Numbered from the stretch's first letter, positions 5,046 to 12,652 are shown. The stretch: DNA of 26,889 bases from a virus (IMGVR_UViG_3300009034_000186:1-26889); one strand, 5' to 3'. Notes: generated by a model from the sequence alone, not told the origin. Numbers and translations are program-made.

Positions 5046-5156
5046 TCCCGCGCAGGTTGCGACCTGATTATCCGCTTCTTTCGTATACAGGTGTGTTCGA
5101 TCTATGTTAGCCATTGTGGATAGTTAGTGTATCGGTTCGAATCCGATAGCGGGAAT
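5046..5156 (+). other. tRNA-like 3' half (T-arm and acceptor strand), not a complete tRNA
   Basis: Positions 5131-5147 form a perfect T-arm, ATCGG-TTCGAAT-CCGAT, with the invariant GTTCGA core. The seven following bases AGCGGGA and an A match an acceptor 3' strand and discriminator. TCCCGC at 5046-5051 can pair with GCGGGA 5149-5154, but that gives a 110-nt molecule. A closer partner, TCCGCT at 5071-5076, gives about 86 nt with a mismatch. I could not build a normal D-arm or a 7-nt anticodon loop. It may be a decayed tRNA, a tRNA-like structure, or an attachment site copied from a host tRNA 3' end. Confidence 0.4.
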
Positions 5157-5306
5157 CTTATTATGGCGACTGCGAGCGCTGTAATAAGATGTTATAATTT
5201 CCTTTCGTCGTCAATGCGAAGCAAACTGACATTGACGGGCTTGCGGAATGTGCCCGCAAAGTACAAAACATTCCGTGTTTTTGTGAATTGACGGAGAGGG
5301 CGATTG
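5155..5306 (+). promoter_or_regulatory. Structured upstream region and leader of the DUF3307 gene
   Basis: An exact inverted repeat ATCTTATTA (5155-5163)/TAATAAGAT (5182-5190) abuts an extended -10, TGTTATAAT (5190-5198). The predicted leader then holds GTCAATG/CATTGAC (5210-5216 and 5230-5236). It also holds two mutually exclusive hairpins: TTGCGG/CCGCAA (5241-5246 and 5254-5259) against CGGAATGT/ACATTCCG (5244-5251 and 5268-5275), the latter followed by TGTTTTT like a terminator. GGAGAGG then precedes the gene start. This layout suggests attenuation, but no known riboswitch is recognised. Confidence 0.4.
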
Positions 5307-5651
5307 ATGGACGCAACCGACTATCTTGTGTGGGGAATTGTAATTCATTTGGTCTGTGATTGGATTTTTCAGAATGAATGGATTGCTGTTAACAAAGTCT
5401 CCCTTCGACATGGGGCTAGTTGGCTGCACGGCTTCATTCATTCTGCTGGAATGATGTTAATCTTCTCTCCTCTGGTCGCGTTGCTTATTGGATTATCACA
5501 CATAATAATCGACTTGCGCTTTATTATGGCGTTTTGGCGCAAGGTATTTAGGCAGACAACAGCAGGTATGTATGCCGTTCCCGTTGCTGTTTGGGGCGAC
5601 CAAACCGCGCACATAGTTATAATTGCTTTCGCGGCGTTGATGATAGGATAG
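5307..5651 (+). CDS. DUF3307-type membrane protein (114 aa)
   Basis: ATG 5307 (MDATDYLVWG) follows GGAGAGG; an in-frame TTG at 5304 is a less likely start. The signature HLVCDWIFQNEWIAVNK near residues 14-30 (His-x3-Asp-x3-Gln, then Asn-Lys), later HGFIH, SHIIIDL and the C-terminal DQTAHIV match the DUF3307 family of phage and bacterial membrane proteins. Four hydrophobic segments are visible: residues about 7-24, 45-60, a short one near 62-75, and the C-terminal AHIVIIAFAALMIG. The family has no established function. The His/Asp pattern inside the membrane hints at metal or small-molecule handling. Its last 41 coding bases are duplicated at 6204-6244. Confidence 0.82.
   Translation: MDATDYLVWGIVIHLVCDWIFQNEWIAVNKVSLRHGASWLHGFIHSAGMMLIFSPLVALLIGLSHIIIDLRFIMAFWRKVFRQTTAGMYAVPVAVWGDQTAHIVIIAFAALMIG
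5607..5647 (+). repeat. 41-bp direct repeat, copy 1 (inside the DUF3307 3' end)
   Basis: It begins GCGCACATAG and ends GATGATAGG. It is 39/41 identical to 6204-6244 and encodes the last membrane helix of the DUF3307 protein. Confidence 0.9.
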
Positions 5652-5657
5652 CGCCTA
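5645..5657. repeat. 13-bp inverted repeat, left copy
   Basis: AGGATAGCGCCTA at the end of the DUF3307 gene is the exact reverse complement of 6122-6134 (TAGGCGCTATCCT). The pair brackets the 5699-6115 gene. Confidence 0.8.
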
Positions 5658-5698
5658 TCAATTTTGAGTGTTCGTAAACACAGACGGGAGAGTTCCCA

Positions 5699-6115
5699 AT
5701 GGTAGATGGAAAACGCAAGAATGATGAACCGGAGTTCGTACAGGCTCACGTTATAGTGAGTGTCGAGCTGAAGTGCCCTATGCAGTGGGGCAAGCGCAAG
5801 GTATCGCACTTAGACGTGACTGTGTTTAATCAGGATGATGTCAGTGTTGGCGACGGGATTCTTATCATCAACACAATCGCGGCGGGGATATTTGAATTTT
5901 TTCCGCTCGATAATGTTGTAAAATGGAGAGTCGTTAGCCACCTTGTCCCACCACTAGAAGGTTATGAGTTTGATACCTACGAGTATTCGCCCTATACCTA
6001 CCCGGAACGAGTGGGGGGGTATTTAGGATCATACTCGAACGATGCGGCGTGTCTCGGCTTCCTGGATAGTGGCATGCAAATTACGCTAATGAAAGACCTG
6101 GAAGCAAAGGTCTAA
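5699..6115 (+). CDS. Unrecognised protein (138 aa), bracketed by repeats
   Basis: ATG 5699 (MVDGKRKNDEPEFVQ) follows GGGAGAG. The protein appears mostly beta (AHVIVSVELKCPMQWGKRKVSHLDVTV, GDGILIINTIAAGIFEFF). A Tyr-rich loop follows (YEFDTYEYSPYTYPERVGGY), and a short C-terminal strand ends the protein. There is no catalytic motif. It sits between a 13-bp inverted repeat pair (5645-5657 and 6122-6134) and a direct repeat of the neighbouring gene's 3' end (5607-5647 and 6204-6244), so it may be a later insertion. No family is recognised. Confidence 0.75.
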   Translation: MVDGKRKNDEPEFVQAHVIVSVELKCPMQWGKRKVSHLDVTVFNQDDVSVGDGILIINTIAAGIFEFFPLDNVVKWRVVSHLVPPLEGYEFDTYEYSPYTYPERVGGYLGSYSNDAACLGFLDSGMQITLMKDLEAKV

Positions 6116-6121
6116 TCTAAC

Positions 6122-6134
6122 TAGGCGCTATCCT
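6122..6134. repeat. 13-bp inverted repeat, right copy
   Basis: TAGGCGCTATCCT lies 6 bases after the stop of the bracketed gene and is the exact reverse complement of 5645-5657. Confidence 0.8.
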
Positions 6135-6155
6135 GTCATTTATTGAGGTTAATCG

Positions 6156-6251
6156 ATGAAATGGGTTAAACAGAAACGAAAAAGTAAAATAGCAACTGGC
6201 TCAGCGCACATAGTTGTAATTGCTTTTGCGGCGTTGATGATAGGTAACTGA
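6156..6251 (+). CDS. 31-aa membrane peptide built from a duplicated DUF3307 tail
   Basis: ATG 6156 follows GAGG by 7 nt. The first 15 residues are strongly basic (MKWVKQKRKSKIATG). The second half, AHIVVIAFAALMIGN, is the last membrane helix of the DUF3307 protein, carried by a 39/41-identical direct repeat. The stop is TGA 6249-6251. It could be a real basic-plus-hydrophobic micropeptide or simply the remnant of a DUF3307 copy left by a duplication. The in-frame ribosome-binding site and the conserved helix make translation plausible. Confidence 0.45.
   Translation: MKWVKQKRKSKIATGSAHIVVIAFAALMIGN
6204..6244 (+). repeat. 41-bp direct repeat, copy 2
   Basis: Near-identical to 5607-5647. The two differences are an A/G and a C/T transition; the first changes Ile to Val and the second is silent. 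Confidence 0.9.
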
Positions 6252-6294
6252 TGAAGAGCGGCCTAAGACATGAAAATAAAAACTGAGGTCAATT

Positions 6295-6996
6295 TTGATA
6301 GATGAAATCTATGTCGAGTACATGGCGCTCTCGGATCTAATGAATCGTCAACACCCGGCGAATCCAAAGAGCCATGACCTCGGAGCAGTTATTACTTCAT
6401 ACAAAGCCTACGGCTATGTTGCGCCGGGCGTTATTGACGAATTGAGCGGGCTGTTCCTTTGCGGGCATGGCCGGACACAAGCCCTCAATATGATGAAACG
6501 ACAGAAGATGGAAGCGCCAGGGCGCATTGATGTTCGTGATGACGATTGGTATGTGCCAACCAATCGGGGTGTTCGGTTCGAGAACGAAGCGCAAGTTAAG
6601 GGATACCTGATAGCCGATAATCGTCTCACTATTTTGGGCGGTTGGGATGAACACGCGCTAGTCGATATGCTTCAAGAGCTAGCGACCATCGATGAGGAAA
6701 TGGTGATTTCGAGTGGGTATGATCTAGATGATTTAGACGCTCTTTTGTTTGGGTTGTCATTTGAATTAATCGGCGATAGTGATAATGTTGACGGCAAAAA
6801 CCAGCGCGATATTATGGATAAAATACACGGCACAGGAGCGCGGTTAATTCGGTTTGAATTTGGCGATATTGGGGTTATGGTAGATTCTGTAATATATCAA
6901 AACACATTGAAAATTTTGGGCGGAGTTGATAATAAAGCAACTATGATTGAGCAAATAATAAAAGCGGGGATTGATGTTATCAGTAGCCATAGTTGA
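6295..6996 (+). CDS. ParB-like (ParB/Srx fold) protein (233 aa)
   Basis: The start is TTG 6295 (MIDEIYVEYMALSDL), preceded by GAGG 6 nt upstream. Residues 10-75 carry the ParB-like core: MALSDLMNRQHPANPKSHD, then GHGRTQAL at 57-64, equivalent to the ParB G-H-x-R nucleotide-binding box. Residues about 100-150 (AQVKGYLIADNRLTILGGWDEHAL…) match the segment that follows ParB domains in phage ParB-methyltransferase fusions. Here no methyltransferase follows; instead the gene overlaps a radical-SAM gene. ParB/Srx-fold domains bind or hydrolyse nucleotides (CTP in ParB). The C-terminal 85 residues are unrecognised. It probably works with its neighbour on phage DNA or nucleotides, which is inference. 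Confidence 0.85.
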   Translation: MIDEIYVEYMALSDLMNRQHPANPKSHDLGAVITSYKAYGYVAPGVIDELSGLFLCGHGRTQALNMMKRQKMEAPGRIDVRDDDWYVPTNRGVRFENEAQVKGYLIADNRLTILGGWDEHALVDMLQELATIDEEMVISSGYDLDDLDALLFGLSFELIGDSDNVDGKNQRDIMDKIHGTGARLIRFEFGDIGVMVDSVIYQNTLKILGGVDNKATMIEQIIKAGIDVISSHS

Positions 6997-8374
6997 TGCA
7001 AATGCTAAAGCGAATAAAAATTATAGCCAATATCAACTAACATCAGTTGTTTCCCGATGGTTGGAATGGGAATGTCAAAAAAAGAACATAAATATAGTTG
7101 ATATGGGGAAGGCTGATATTGTTTTCGTGTGTCATGCCGGGATCGTCGATTGGGTCAAGCGGATAAAAACAATACGGTCAAAAGCGCCGCGTGGCTATCT
7201 TATTACAGGCGGCGCAATAGACACCGCCCCATTAACTGCGCTGAAATATTGTGATGCTGTTGTTATTGGTGAAGCATACCGGTTTGTCCGGCACATTTTG
7301 AATTTGTGTCGTCGGGAAAACTCAATTGATGCGATTCGAGAATTTATTATTCAGTATGAACACGCGATAGAAAGATCGCAAATAAGCGAACTTGAACGGG
7401 ATATGCAGAATCTATGTTTATTACAAGATATACCTTCACACCTGGCAAGCCCAGATGAATTTGTTGATTGGAATGTCCCTCCGGTCTTATCTGATGATGA
7501 TTGTGTTCGATTAATTGCATCTAAAGGGTGTCGTATGAAATGTAAATTTTGCGCGACAACATGGCGACAACCATATTTAGTATCTCCTTATGGTAAACGC
7601 TTGGCAGCAATTGCTTCTCGATTGCAATCAGAGAAAAGGAAGGTAATGTTGATTACAAATGATGCCGCAGCTCTGCCTTTTTTGGGAGAGGTTGCGCACA
7701 CAAAGCTAAGCGCTCAAAGCCTCTCTTACCACGCGCTAAAAGATGAGTCGGTTATTATGGATATTATCAAATCAAAGCCCAGAATTGTAAGAATAGGAGT
7801 CGAGGGAATCTCCCATCGTATCCGGGTGGCAGTAGGGAAACCAATTTTGACAGATCGGTTATTGTTCATTTTAAAGATGTTTCAAAAAGCCAGAATCAAT
7901 ACGCACTTATTTTTTATTCATGGGATGCCTTATACAAATGATAGTGACTGGGAAGAGTTCAAAGACTTATATTTACAATTAGTATCACAGTGTAAATGGG
8001 GGATTACTCGGTTAAAATTTACCACGTTTAACCCTCAGCCTCCCACACCCATGACGCGGTTTATACAGCCTGCAAATCAAGATACTAAGATGCAAAAATT
8101 TTTAGAGTGGGCTAAGTTCAATTGCGCAACCAAGCATATAATGCGGATACAGGGTAGGCGTAATAAAAAATGGCAACTCGATTATGGTGACACTTTTGAT
8201 GTTTCAAAGTCATATATAGAATTTATGCAGTCAAGTAGAGATACTACTGATATTGCGCCCTCGCTAGGCGAGTTCGGGAGGCTTGGTAGTGAATTGGTCA
8301 GGTGGCCGTCATCTGCAAAAACGCGCTGGTTGTTGGGAAATAAATACAAGCAAATGATGTTAAACCGGAGCTAA
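6974..8374 (+). CDS. B12-binding-like radical SAM enzyme (466 aa)
   Basis: The [4Fe-4S] motif is C186-x3-C190-x2-C193 in ASKGCRMKCKFCA, classic for radical SAM enzymes. Residues 1-115 look like the Rossmann domain of class B radical SAM enzymes (ITGGAIDTAPL and DAVVIGEAYRF parallel the usual GGPH and GE-G-E segments). The cobalamin-ligand DxHxxG motif is absent. Later GVEGIS and FFIHGMPYTNDSDWEEF fit the conserved strands of the SAM barrel. Start choice: ATG 6974 with GCGGGG upstream, or TTG 6971. It overlaps the ParB-like gene by 23 bases. Radical SAM enzymes methylate, thiolate or otherwise modify substrates. The substrate here may be DNA, a nucleotide or a virion protein. Confidence 0.88.
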   Translation: MLSVAIVDANAKANKNYSQYQLTSVVSRWLEWECQKKNINIVDMGKADIVFVCHAGIVDWVKRIKTIRSKAPRGYLITGGAIDTAPLTALKYCDAVVIGEAYRFVRHILNLCRRENSIDAIREFIIQYEHAIERSQISELERDMQNLCLLQDIPSHLASPDEFVDWNVPPVLSDDDCVRLIASKGCRMKCKFCATTWRQPYLVSPYGKRLAAIASRLQSEKRKVMLITNDAAALPFLGEVAHTKLSAQSLSYHALKDESVIMDIIKSKPRIVRIGVEGISHRIRVAVGKPILTDRLLFILKMFQKARINTHLFFIHGMPYTNDSDWEEFKDLYLQLVSQCKWGITRLKFTTFNPQPPTPMTRFIQPANQDTKMQKFLEWAKFNCATKHIMRIQGRRNKKWQLDYGDTFDVSKSYIEFMQSSRDTTDIAPSLGEFGRLGSELVRWPSSAKTRWLLGNKYKQMMLNRS

Positions 8375-8415
8375 TCGACGATGGCGGGTAGACTGCATGA
8401 TAAGGCATAACCACA

Positions 8416-8424
8416 TGGTACAAT
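8416..8424 (+). promoter_or_regulatory. Weak candidate promoter for the packaging operon
   Basis: TGGTACAAT is an extended -10 with no convincing -35. The predicted start would leave a leader of only about 10 nt before the 8440 gene. It lies in the only gap (8375-8439) before the virion genes. Confidence 0.25.
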
Positions 8425-8439
8425 GCGCGGAGAAACCTT

Positions 8440-9093
8440 ATGCGAAGCAATAACCCCCACGCACATCAATGCGGGGCAAAAACTCGCAATGGCGGAACGT
8501 GTAAAAACCCGCCAATAACCGGGCGCACGCGCTGTCGTATGCACGGTGGCAAAACACCCAACGGGTACGCCCTGCCCCAGACTAAGCACGGGCGATATAG
8601 CAAGTACCTTCCAGCGCGATTGGCGGATAAATACAGGGAGGCGGCTAGTGATCCCGACCTGTTGAATCTCAGTTCAGAAATCGCGCTTATTGATAGCCGC
8701 ATTGCCGAGCAGCTTGGGAGAGTGGCTGGAGATGCCATCGGTCATATCTGGGCGGAAATACGGAGGGTCTCGAAAGAGCTTTCGTTAGCAGTTCAGGCGC
8801 AAGACGCAGAGTGGATGCAAAAACTGTTCAGAGAACTTGATGAGTTATCCCGACAAGGCAATGCCGACTATCGAGGTTGGCAAGATATTCTTGAGTTAAT
8901 TGAACAGCGCCGCAGGCTCGTAGAATCGGAGCGCAAGCGGCGGGTAGAAATGCAGCATAACATCACGGCGGAACGTGCCGTGCTGCTTGTGTCGGCCATT
9001 GTAGGGATTATACGTGATAATGTACAGGACAGAACCATTCTTGCCGCAATCCAACATGACGTTGGAAAACTCATTACTATCGATAGTACATGA
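8440..9093 (+). CDS. Probable terminase small subunit with HGG zinc-finger N-terminus (217 aa)
   Basis: Residues 11-36 read CGAKTRNGGTCKN…RCRMHGG, placing C11, C21, C32 and H35 as a metal site. They are followed by GYALPQTKHGRYSKYLP. This HGG-type module is widespread at the start of phage small-terminase-like proteins encoded directly before TerL. The remainder is helical with a long coiled segment (LIEQRRRLVESERKRRVEMQH), as expected for oligomerising small terminases that recognise packaging sites. GGAG precedes the ATG by 7 nt. It overlaps the TerL start. The call rests on position and architecture; sequence similarity to characterised TerS proteins is low in general. Confidence 0.72.
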   Translation: MRSNNPHAHQCGAKTRNGGTCKNPPITGRTRCRMHGGKTPNGYALPQTKHGRYSKYLPARLADKYREAASDPDLLNLSSEIALIDSRIAEQLGRVAGDAIGHIWAEIRRVSKELSLAVQAQDAEWMQKLFRELDELSRQGNADYRGWQDILELIEQRRRLVESERKRRVEMQHNITAERAVLLVSAIVGIIRDNVQDRTILAAIQHDVGKLITIDST

Positions 9094-10345
9094 TCGACTT
9101 AGCGACGCGGCGGATAATCCGTTAGCGCTCTCAGATTTGCCAACCCCATATGACAGACAACGGGAAATTCTGCTTTCCCCGGCAATGCGTAAAGTCGTAG
9201 TCGCTGGGCGGCAAGTAGGAAAGACCATGATGGCGAGCATGTCGGCCATCGGGGGAAAACAATATGGCGGATGCGGACTGCTGGACGGCGCTCACGTGCA
9301 TCTGTCAAGCACGACGCAAGACCAGTCCGATTTATTTTGGGATTATATCAAGACCTGGCTACGGCCATTATTCGACATGCCCGGCTTTTATAAGAATGAA
9401 AGCCGGCGCATTATAGAATATCGCGGTGGCAGAATTCGGGTGAAAACAGGCAAAACACCCGACACCCTGCGCGGCGGAAATGTTAATAAGTTGATTTTGG
9501 ATGAGTGTGGTAGGCTTGACCCTACCGCGTGGAAAACTGTCGGAGCGCCCATGCTGGTCGCTCGAAGGGGCGTTGCTGAATTTTATGGCACGCCATTGCG
9601 CCGTAATTGGTTTTTCCGATTATTTCTTAGCGCCAATGATCCGCAAAATACTGAGTGGCAAGCGTGGAACTTTAGCACGTTAAAGAATCCGCATTTATCA
9701 GAAGAGGCTTTGAAGCTGCTCATAGCGGACATGACTGAAGAGGATTATCAGGAAGAAATACTCGCCCAGTTCCTGGCCGGACAGGGCGCGGTATTCCGCT
9801 ATATTGATGAGCGCAGTACGGCCACGATACAAGGGCCATATGAGGGGCGCTTTGTTTTTGGAATTGACTGGGCGCAAATAAAAGATTACACGGTAATCGT
9901 GGTCATTGATCGAGACAAACAATGTGTGGTGGATTATGATCGATTCAACGGCGTTGACTGGGCATTGCAGCGCGGGCGCGTTGTAACGATGTATGAGAAG
10001 TGGAAGCCTTATGTTATCTGGGCTGAAGAGAACAGTATCGGAAGCCCAAACATCGAGGCGTTGCAACGCGAGGGGCTTCCCGTGCGCGGCTTTATGACAA
10101 CGGCGAGAAGCAAGCCTGGGCTTATCGAAAGCCTTGTTCTGGCTTTTGACCGGGGCGAAATAGAAAGTTTAAACGACCCGGTTATCAAGGGCGAATTGAT
10201 GAGTTACGAACGGAAAGTAACGCCCACGAACCGCAGTCAGTACAGCGCCCCGGACGGGATGCACGATGATTGTGTGATCGCGCTTGCGCTGGCATGGCAC
10301 GGTGTGATGCGTAGCGCCACTGACTTATCGGTGATATTTATTTAA
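9014..10345 (+). CDS. terL: Terminase large subunit (443 aa)
   Basis: The packaging ATPase-nuclease. Counting from GTG 9014, Walker A is AGRQVGKT at 64-71, Walker B LILDE at 160-164, and the coupling segment FYGTP at 190-194. The RNase H-like nuclease has FGIDWAQ (D285), WAEENSIG (E338/E339) and DGMHDD (D418/D419). All expected acidic residues are present, so it should be active. GTG 9014 has AGGGA 6 nt upstream; alternatives are ATG 9020 and ATG 9056, the last with no ribosome-binding site. The gene overlaps the small-subunit gene by 80 bases if GTG is used. It sits immediately before portal, the usual order. Confidence 0.96.
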   Translation: MIMYRTEPFLPQSNMTLENSLLSIVHDRLSDAADNPLALSDLPTPYDRQREILLSPAMRKVVVAGRQVGKTMMASMSAIGGKQYGGCGLLDGAHVHLSSTTQDQSDLFWDYIKTWLRPLFDMPGFYKNESRRIIEYRGGRIRVKTGKTPDTLRGGNVNKLILDECGRLDPTAWKTVGAPMLVARRGVAEFYGTPLRRNWFFRLFLSANDPQNTEWQAWNFSTLKNPHLSEEALKLLIADMTEEDYQEEILAQFLAGQGAVFRYIDERSTATIQGPYEGRFVFGIDWAQIKDYTVIVVIDRDKQCVVDYDRFNGVDWALQRGRVVTMYEKWKPYVIWAEENSIGSPNIEALQREGLPVRGFMTTARSKPGLIESLVLAFDRGEIESLNDPVIKGELMSYERKVTPTNRSQYSAPDGMHDDCVIALALAWHGVMRSATDLSVIFI

Positions 10346-10362
10346 AATAAGGGATTTTCGCA

Positions 10363-12636
10363 TTGGGTAAAAAGAGGAAGCGACGCGGCGGCGGCAAGAG
10401 CAAACAGAAAAAGCGGACAATCAAAAGTCATAATCTATATCCGCTTACGCTAGGTGGCCTTGCTTCATATGGGGCGCATGTACAATCAATGCCTGAAGGG
10501 AAATATGGAGCGTCCCTTGCTTTTATGCTGGTGCAGGAAGTCCGCGCCTCGATACTAAAGATTGTCGAGTCTGTTCTATCATTCAGATGGGATATTGTGA
10601 AATATCCCGGCATTGAACGCGAAAACGGGGAGATCATTGCGCGTTCAAATGATGTGGGAAGCAGGCACAGCTTTCAAAAAGAAATGCGTAACTTTCGAGA
10701 AATTAATGGCACATCATTGCTGGATGTTATCGCGTGGTCATGGTTGCTTTATGGCGAGGTCTTCATTGAGCGAAACATCGCGCCCTTCGCAATGATAACA
10801 TTAGACTGGCTTAACCCAAGAGGCGTTACTGTTCAATATGATAATCAGGTTACAGGCTATCGTTATGGTTGGGCAAACGAATACATATCATTCAAGCCAG
10901 AGGAAATCGCGTACTGGCACAATAGAAATTCAGAAAACGATTTCATCGGGCTGCCTATAGTATCGACAATTTTAGACCAGATTGATATTACCCGCGATGT
11001 TGCTCGATATTGGTCTCGGTATTTTATCAATGACGCAAGGCCGGGCGCGGCGGCCTCCCCCACTGGAGATCAAGAATTCTTTGAGAAGGATTCTGAGCAA
11101 TTACGCCAACAATTTAAAAGCGAGCATCGCGGCACGCAAAACGCATGGCGCATGGCAGTCTTTAATAGACCGATGAACATTGTCACCTTCGATGCGCCGG
11201 ATTTATCTAAACATGTTACGTTAGATCAACACATATCTCAAAAGATTTACAGTATGTTTGGAGTTGATCCGGCCATATTGGGAGATACGACAGCCAGCCA
11301 ATACAAAGACAAGCGCGAACAATTCTATCGCTTCACTGTAATCCCATTGGCTCGAAACATCGAAGAGTTCATCAATCTCTCTCTTTTGCCTTATTACATC
11401 GCGCCCGGAGAGTTTGTGCGGTTTGAGTTTGATACCAGCGCATTTGATGCGCAACCAGAATTAGACCGGCAGCAGGCCGAATTAATCAATTTGCAGGTGA
11501 GCGGCGGGTTAATGGATTTATATACCGCCGCAGAACAGCAAGGTATCACGCCTAATCCAGCGCAGCGCGGGATGTATAATATCGGCGGAATGCTTGTCCC
11601 CGCCTCCGAAATAAGAACGCTTTGGGAAAAGCAACTGCCTATGCCATCCGATTCTTTTGGTCTAGAATCTTTTGATTTAGAAGCGCCAAATAACAGCGAT
11701 GATATAGGAACCGATAGCGCGTTTGGAGAACAGGAAAATACCCCGTTCCCTTTTGAAATAAAGCATAAGGGAATGTCTTGTAGTTGTTCTAAGCATGATG
11801 AGATAAGTCAACATGATGAAGATTTAATGTGGGACTTAGAATATGACGACCAATCTTATCATGACCAAATCATTAATGAATTGAACACGCTACGCAAGTT
11901 CGTAGCAGAACGAAAAAGCGGCAGAAAAAAAAACAATCGGCCATTTGAATGTCATGCTCTGCCATTCTGGTTAAGCCATAAAATTCAGGATGAATTTAAT
12001 AAAGGCTATTCATCAGTTTTCAGTTATGAACAATTGACGAATAATCCTCGCGTTAAGAGCCTGGAAAGCTATAAACGCTTTTTGCGCAGTAATATCCGGG
12101 GCTTATGGTCGGGGGAACTTGACCGTCCTCAATTCGAAAGCAACATGAAACGTCTAATTGAGAATGAGTTTCGCATTGCTTTTGAGGATGGCGTTAAACG
12201 AGGCGGCGCGTCAATGAGCGATTTAACTGATGAGCAACGCGCCAAAATAGGAGAGTTGATTGCGCAAGAGCAATCCCATGTCGCTCAATTTGCCGACGCG
12301 ATTATTGAGCGCTCGCGGGCTGAAGGGGGAAGGTTAGGTCAATTGCAAGCCCGCGCCGATAACTGGATTGTCCGCTTCAGTCAGGTGGAAAAGTATGGTT
12401 ACGCGGTTGCCAACTGGGATAAACGCCTCGTGTGGCGGCGCAACCCCCAGGCCGACGGTTGTGTGGACTGCCTGAAATTAGACGGGAAAGTAAAATTCGG
12501 GCGCGTCTTCTTTGAACAGGATGTTATACCCCAGAGCAGTCGTTTAAATTGCTTTTTAGGCTGTCGCTGTGATTTAGAAGAAACCGATATGCCAATAAGT
12601 CGAGGGCGTTTACCGCGCCTGATTGGGCCCCAATAA
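10363..12636 (+). CDS. Portal protein fused to a MuF-like C-terminal domain (757 aa)
   Basis: TTG 10363 (MGKKRKRRGGGKSKQKKR) follows AAGGGA. After a very basic N-terminal arm, residues about 45-430 match HK97/SPP1-type portals: LLYGEVFIERN, a long helical stem, and PAILGDTTASQYKDKREQFYR. Residues 430-500 form a linker with a Cys/His patch (CSCSKHDE, near 472). Residues about 500-757 resemble Mu F/SPP1 gp7 minor capsid proteins, ending in a cysteine cluster C700-x2-C703…C730-x3-C734-x-C736 (DGCVDCLKLDGKV, CFLGCRCD). MuF proteins are ejected or coat the portal region. Portal and MuF are usually separate adjacent genes, so this is a natural fusion. Confidence 0.93.
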   Translation: MGKKRKRRGGGKSKQKKRTIKSHNLYPLTLGGLASYGAHVQSMPEGKYGASLAFMLVQEVRASILKIVESVLSFRWDIVKYPGIERENGEIIARSNDVGSRHSFQKEMRNFREINGTSLLDVIAWSWLLYGEVFIERNIAPFAMITLDWLNPRGVTVQYDNQVTGYRYGWANEYISFKPEEIAYWHNRNSENDFIGLPIVSTILDQIDITRDVARYWSRYFINDARPGAAASPTGDQEFFEKDSEQLRQQFKSEHRGTQNAWRMAVFNRPMNIVTFDAPDLSKHVTLDQHISQKIYSMFGVDPAILGDTTASQYKDKREQFYRFTVIPLARNIEEFINLSLLPYYIAPGEFVRFEFDTSAFDAQPELDRQQAELINLQVSGGLMDLYTAAEQQGITPNPAQRGMYNIGGMLVPASEIRTLWEKQLPMPSDSFGLESFDLEAPNNSDDIGTDSAFGEQENTPFPFEIKHKGMSCSCSKHDEISQHDEDLMWDLEYDDQSYHDQIINELNTLRKFVAERKSGRKKNNRPFECHALPFWLSHKIQDEFNKGYSSVFSYEQLTNNPRVKSLESYKRFLRSNIRGLWSGELDRPQFESNMKRLIENEFRIAFEDGVKRGGASMSDLTDEQRAKIGELIAQEQSHVAQFADAIIERSRAEGGRLGQLQARADNWIVRFSQVEKYGYAVANWDKRLVWRRNPQADGCVDCLKLDGKVKFGRVFFEQDVIPQSSRLNCFLGCRCDLEETDMPISRGRLPRLIGPQ

Positions 12637-12652
12637 TTTAGGAGAATGACCA

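Noticed and set aside
4759-5067. Open frame continuing through the promoter and terminator region
   Set aside because: It overlaps the zinc-finger gene, crosses a consensus promoter and a terminator, and its sequence is not protein-like; a TTG-started fragment was considered but would not survive the terminator.
5046-5156. A complete functional tRNA gene
   Set aside because: The T-arm is perfect, but no acceptable D-arm or 7-nt anticodon loop could be paired.
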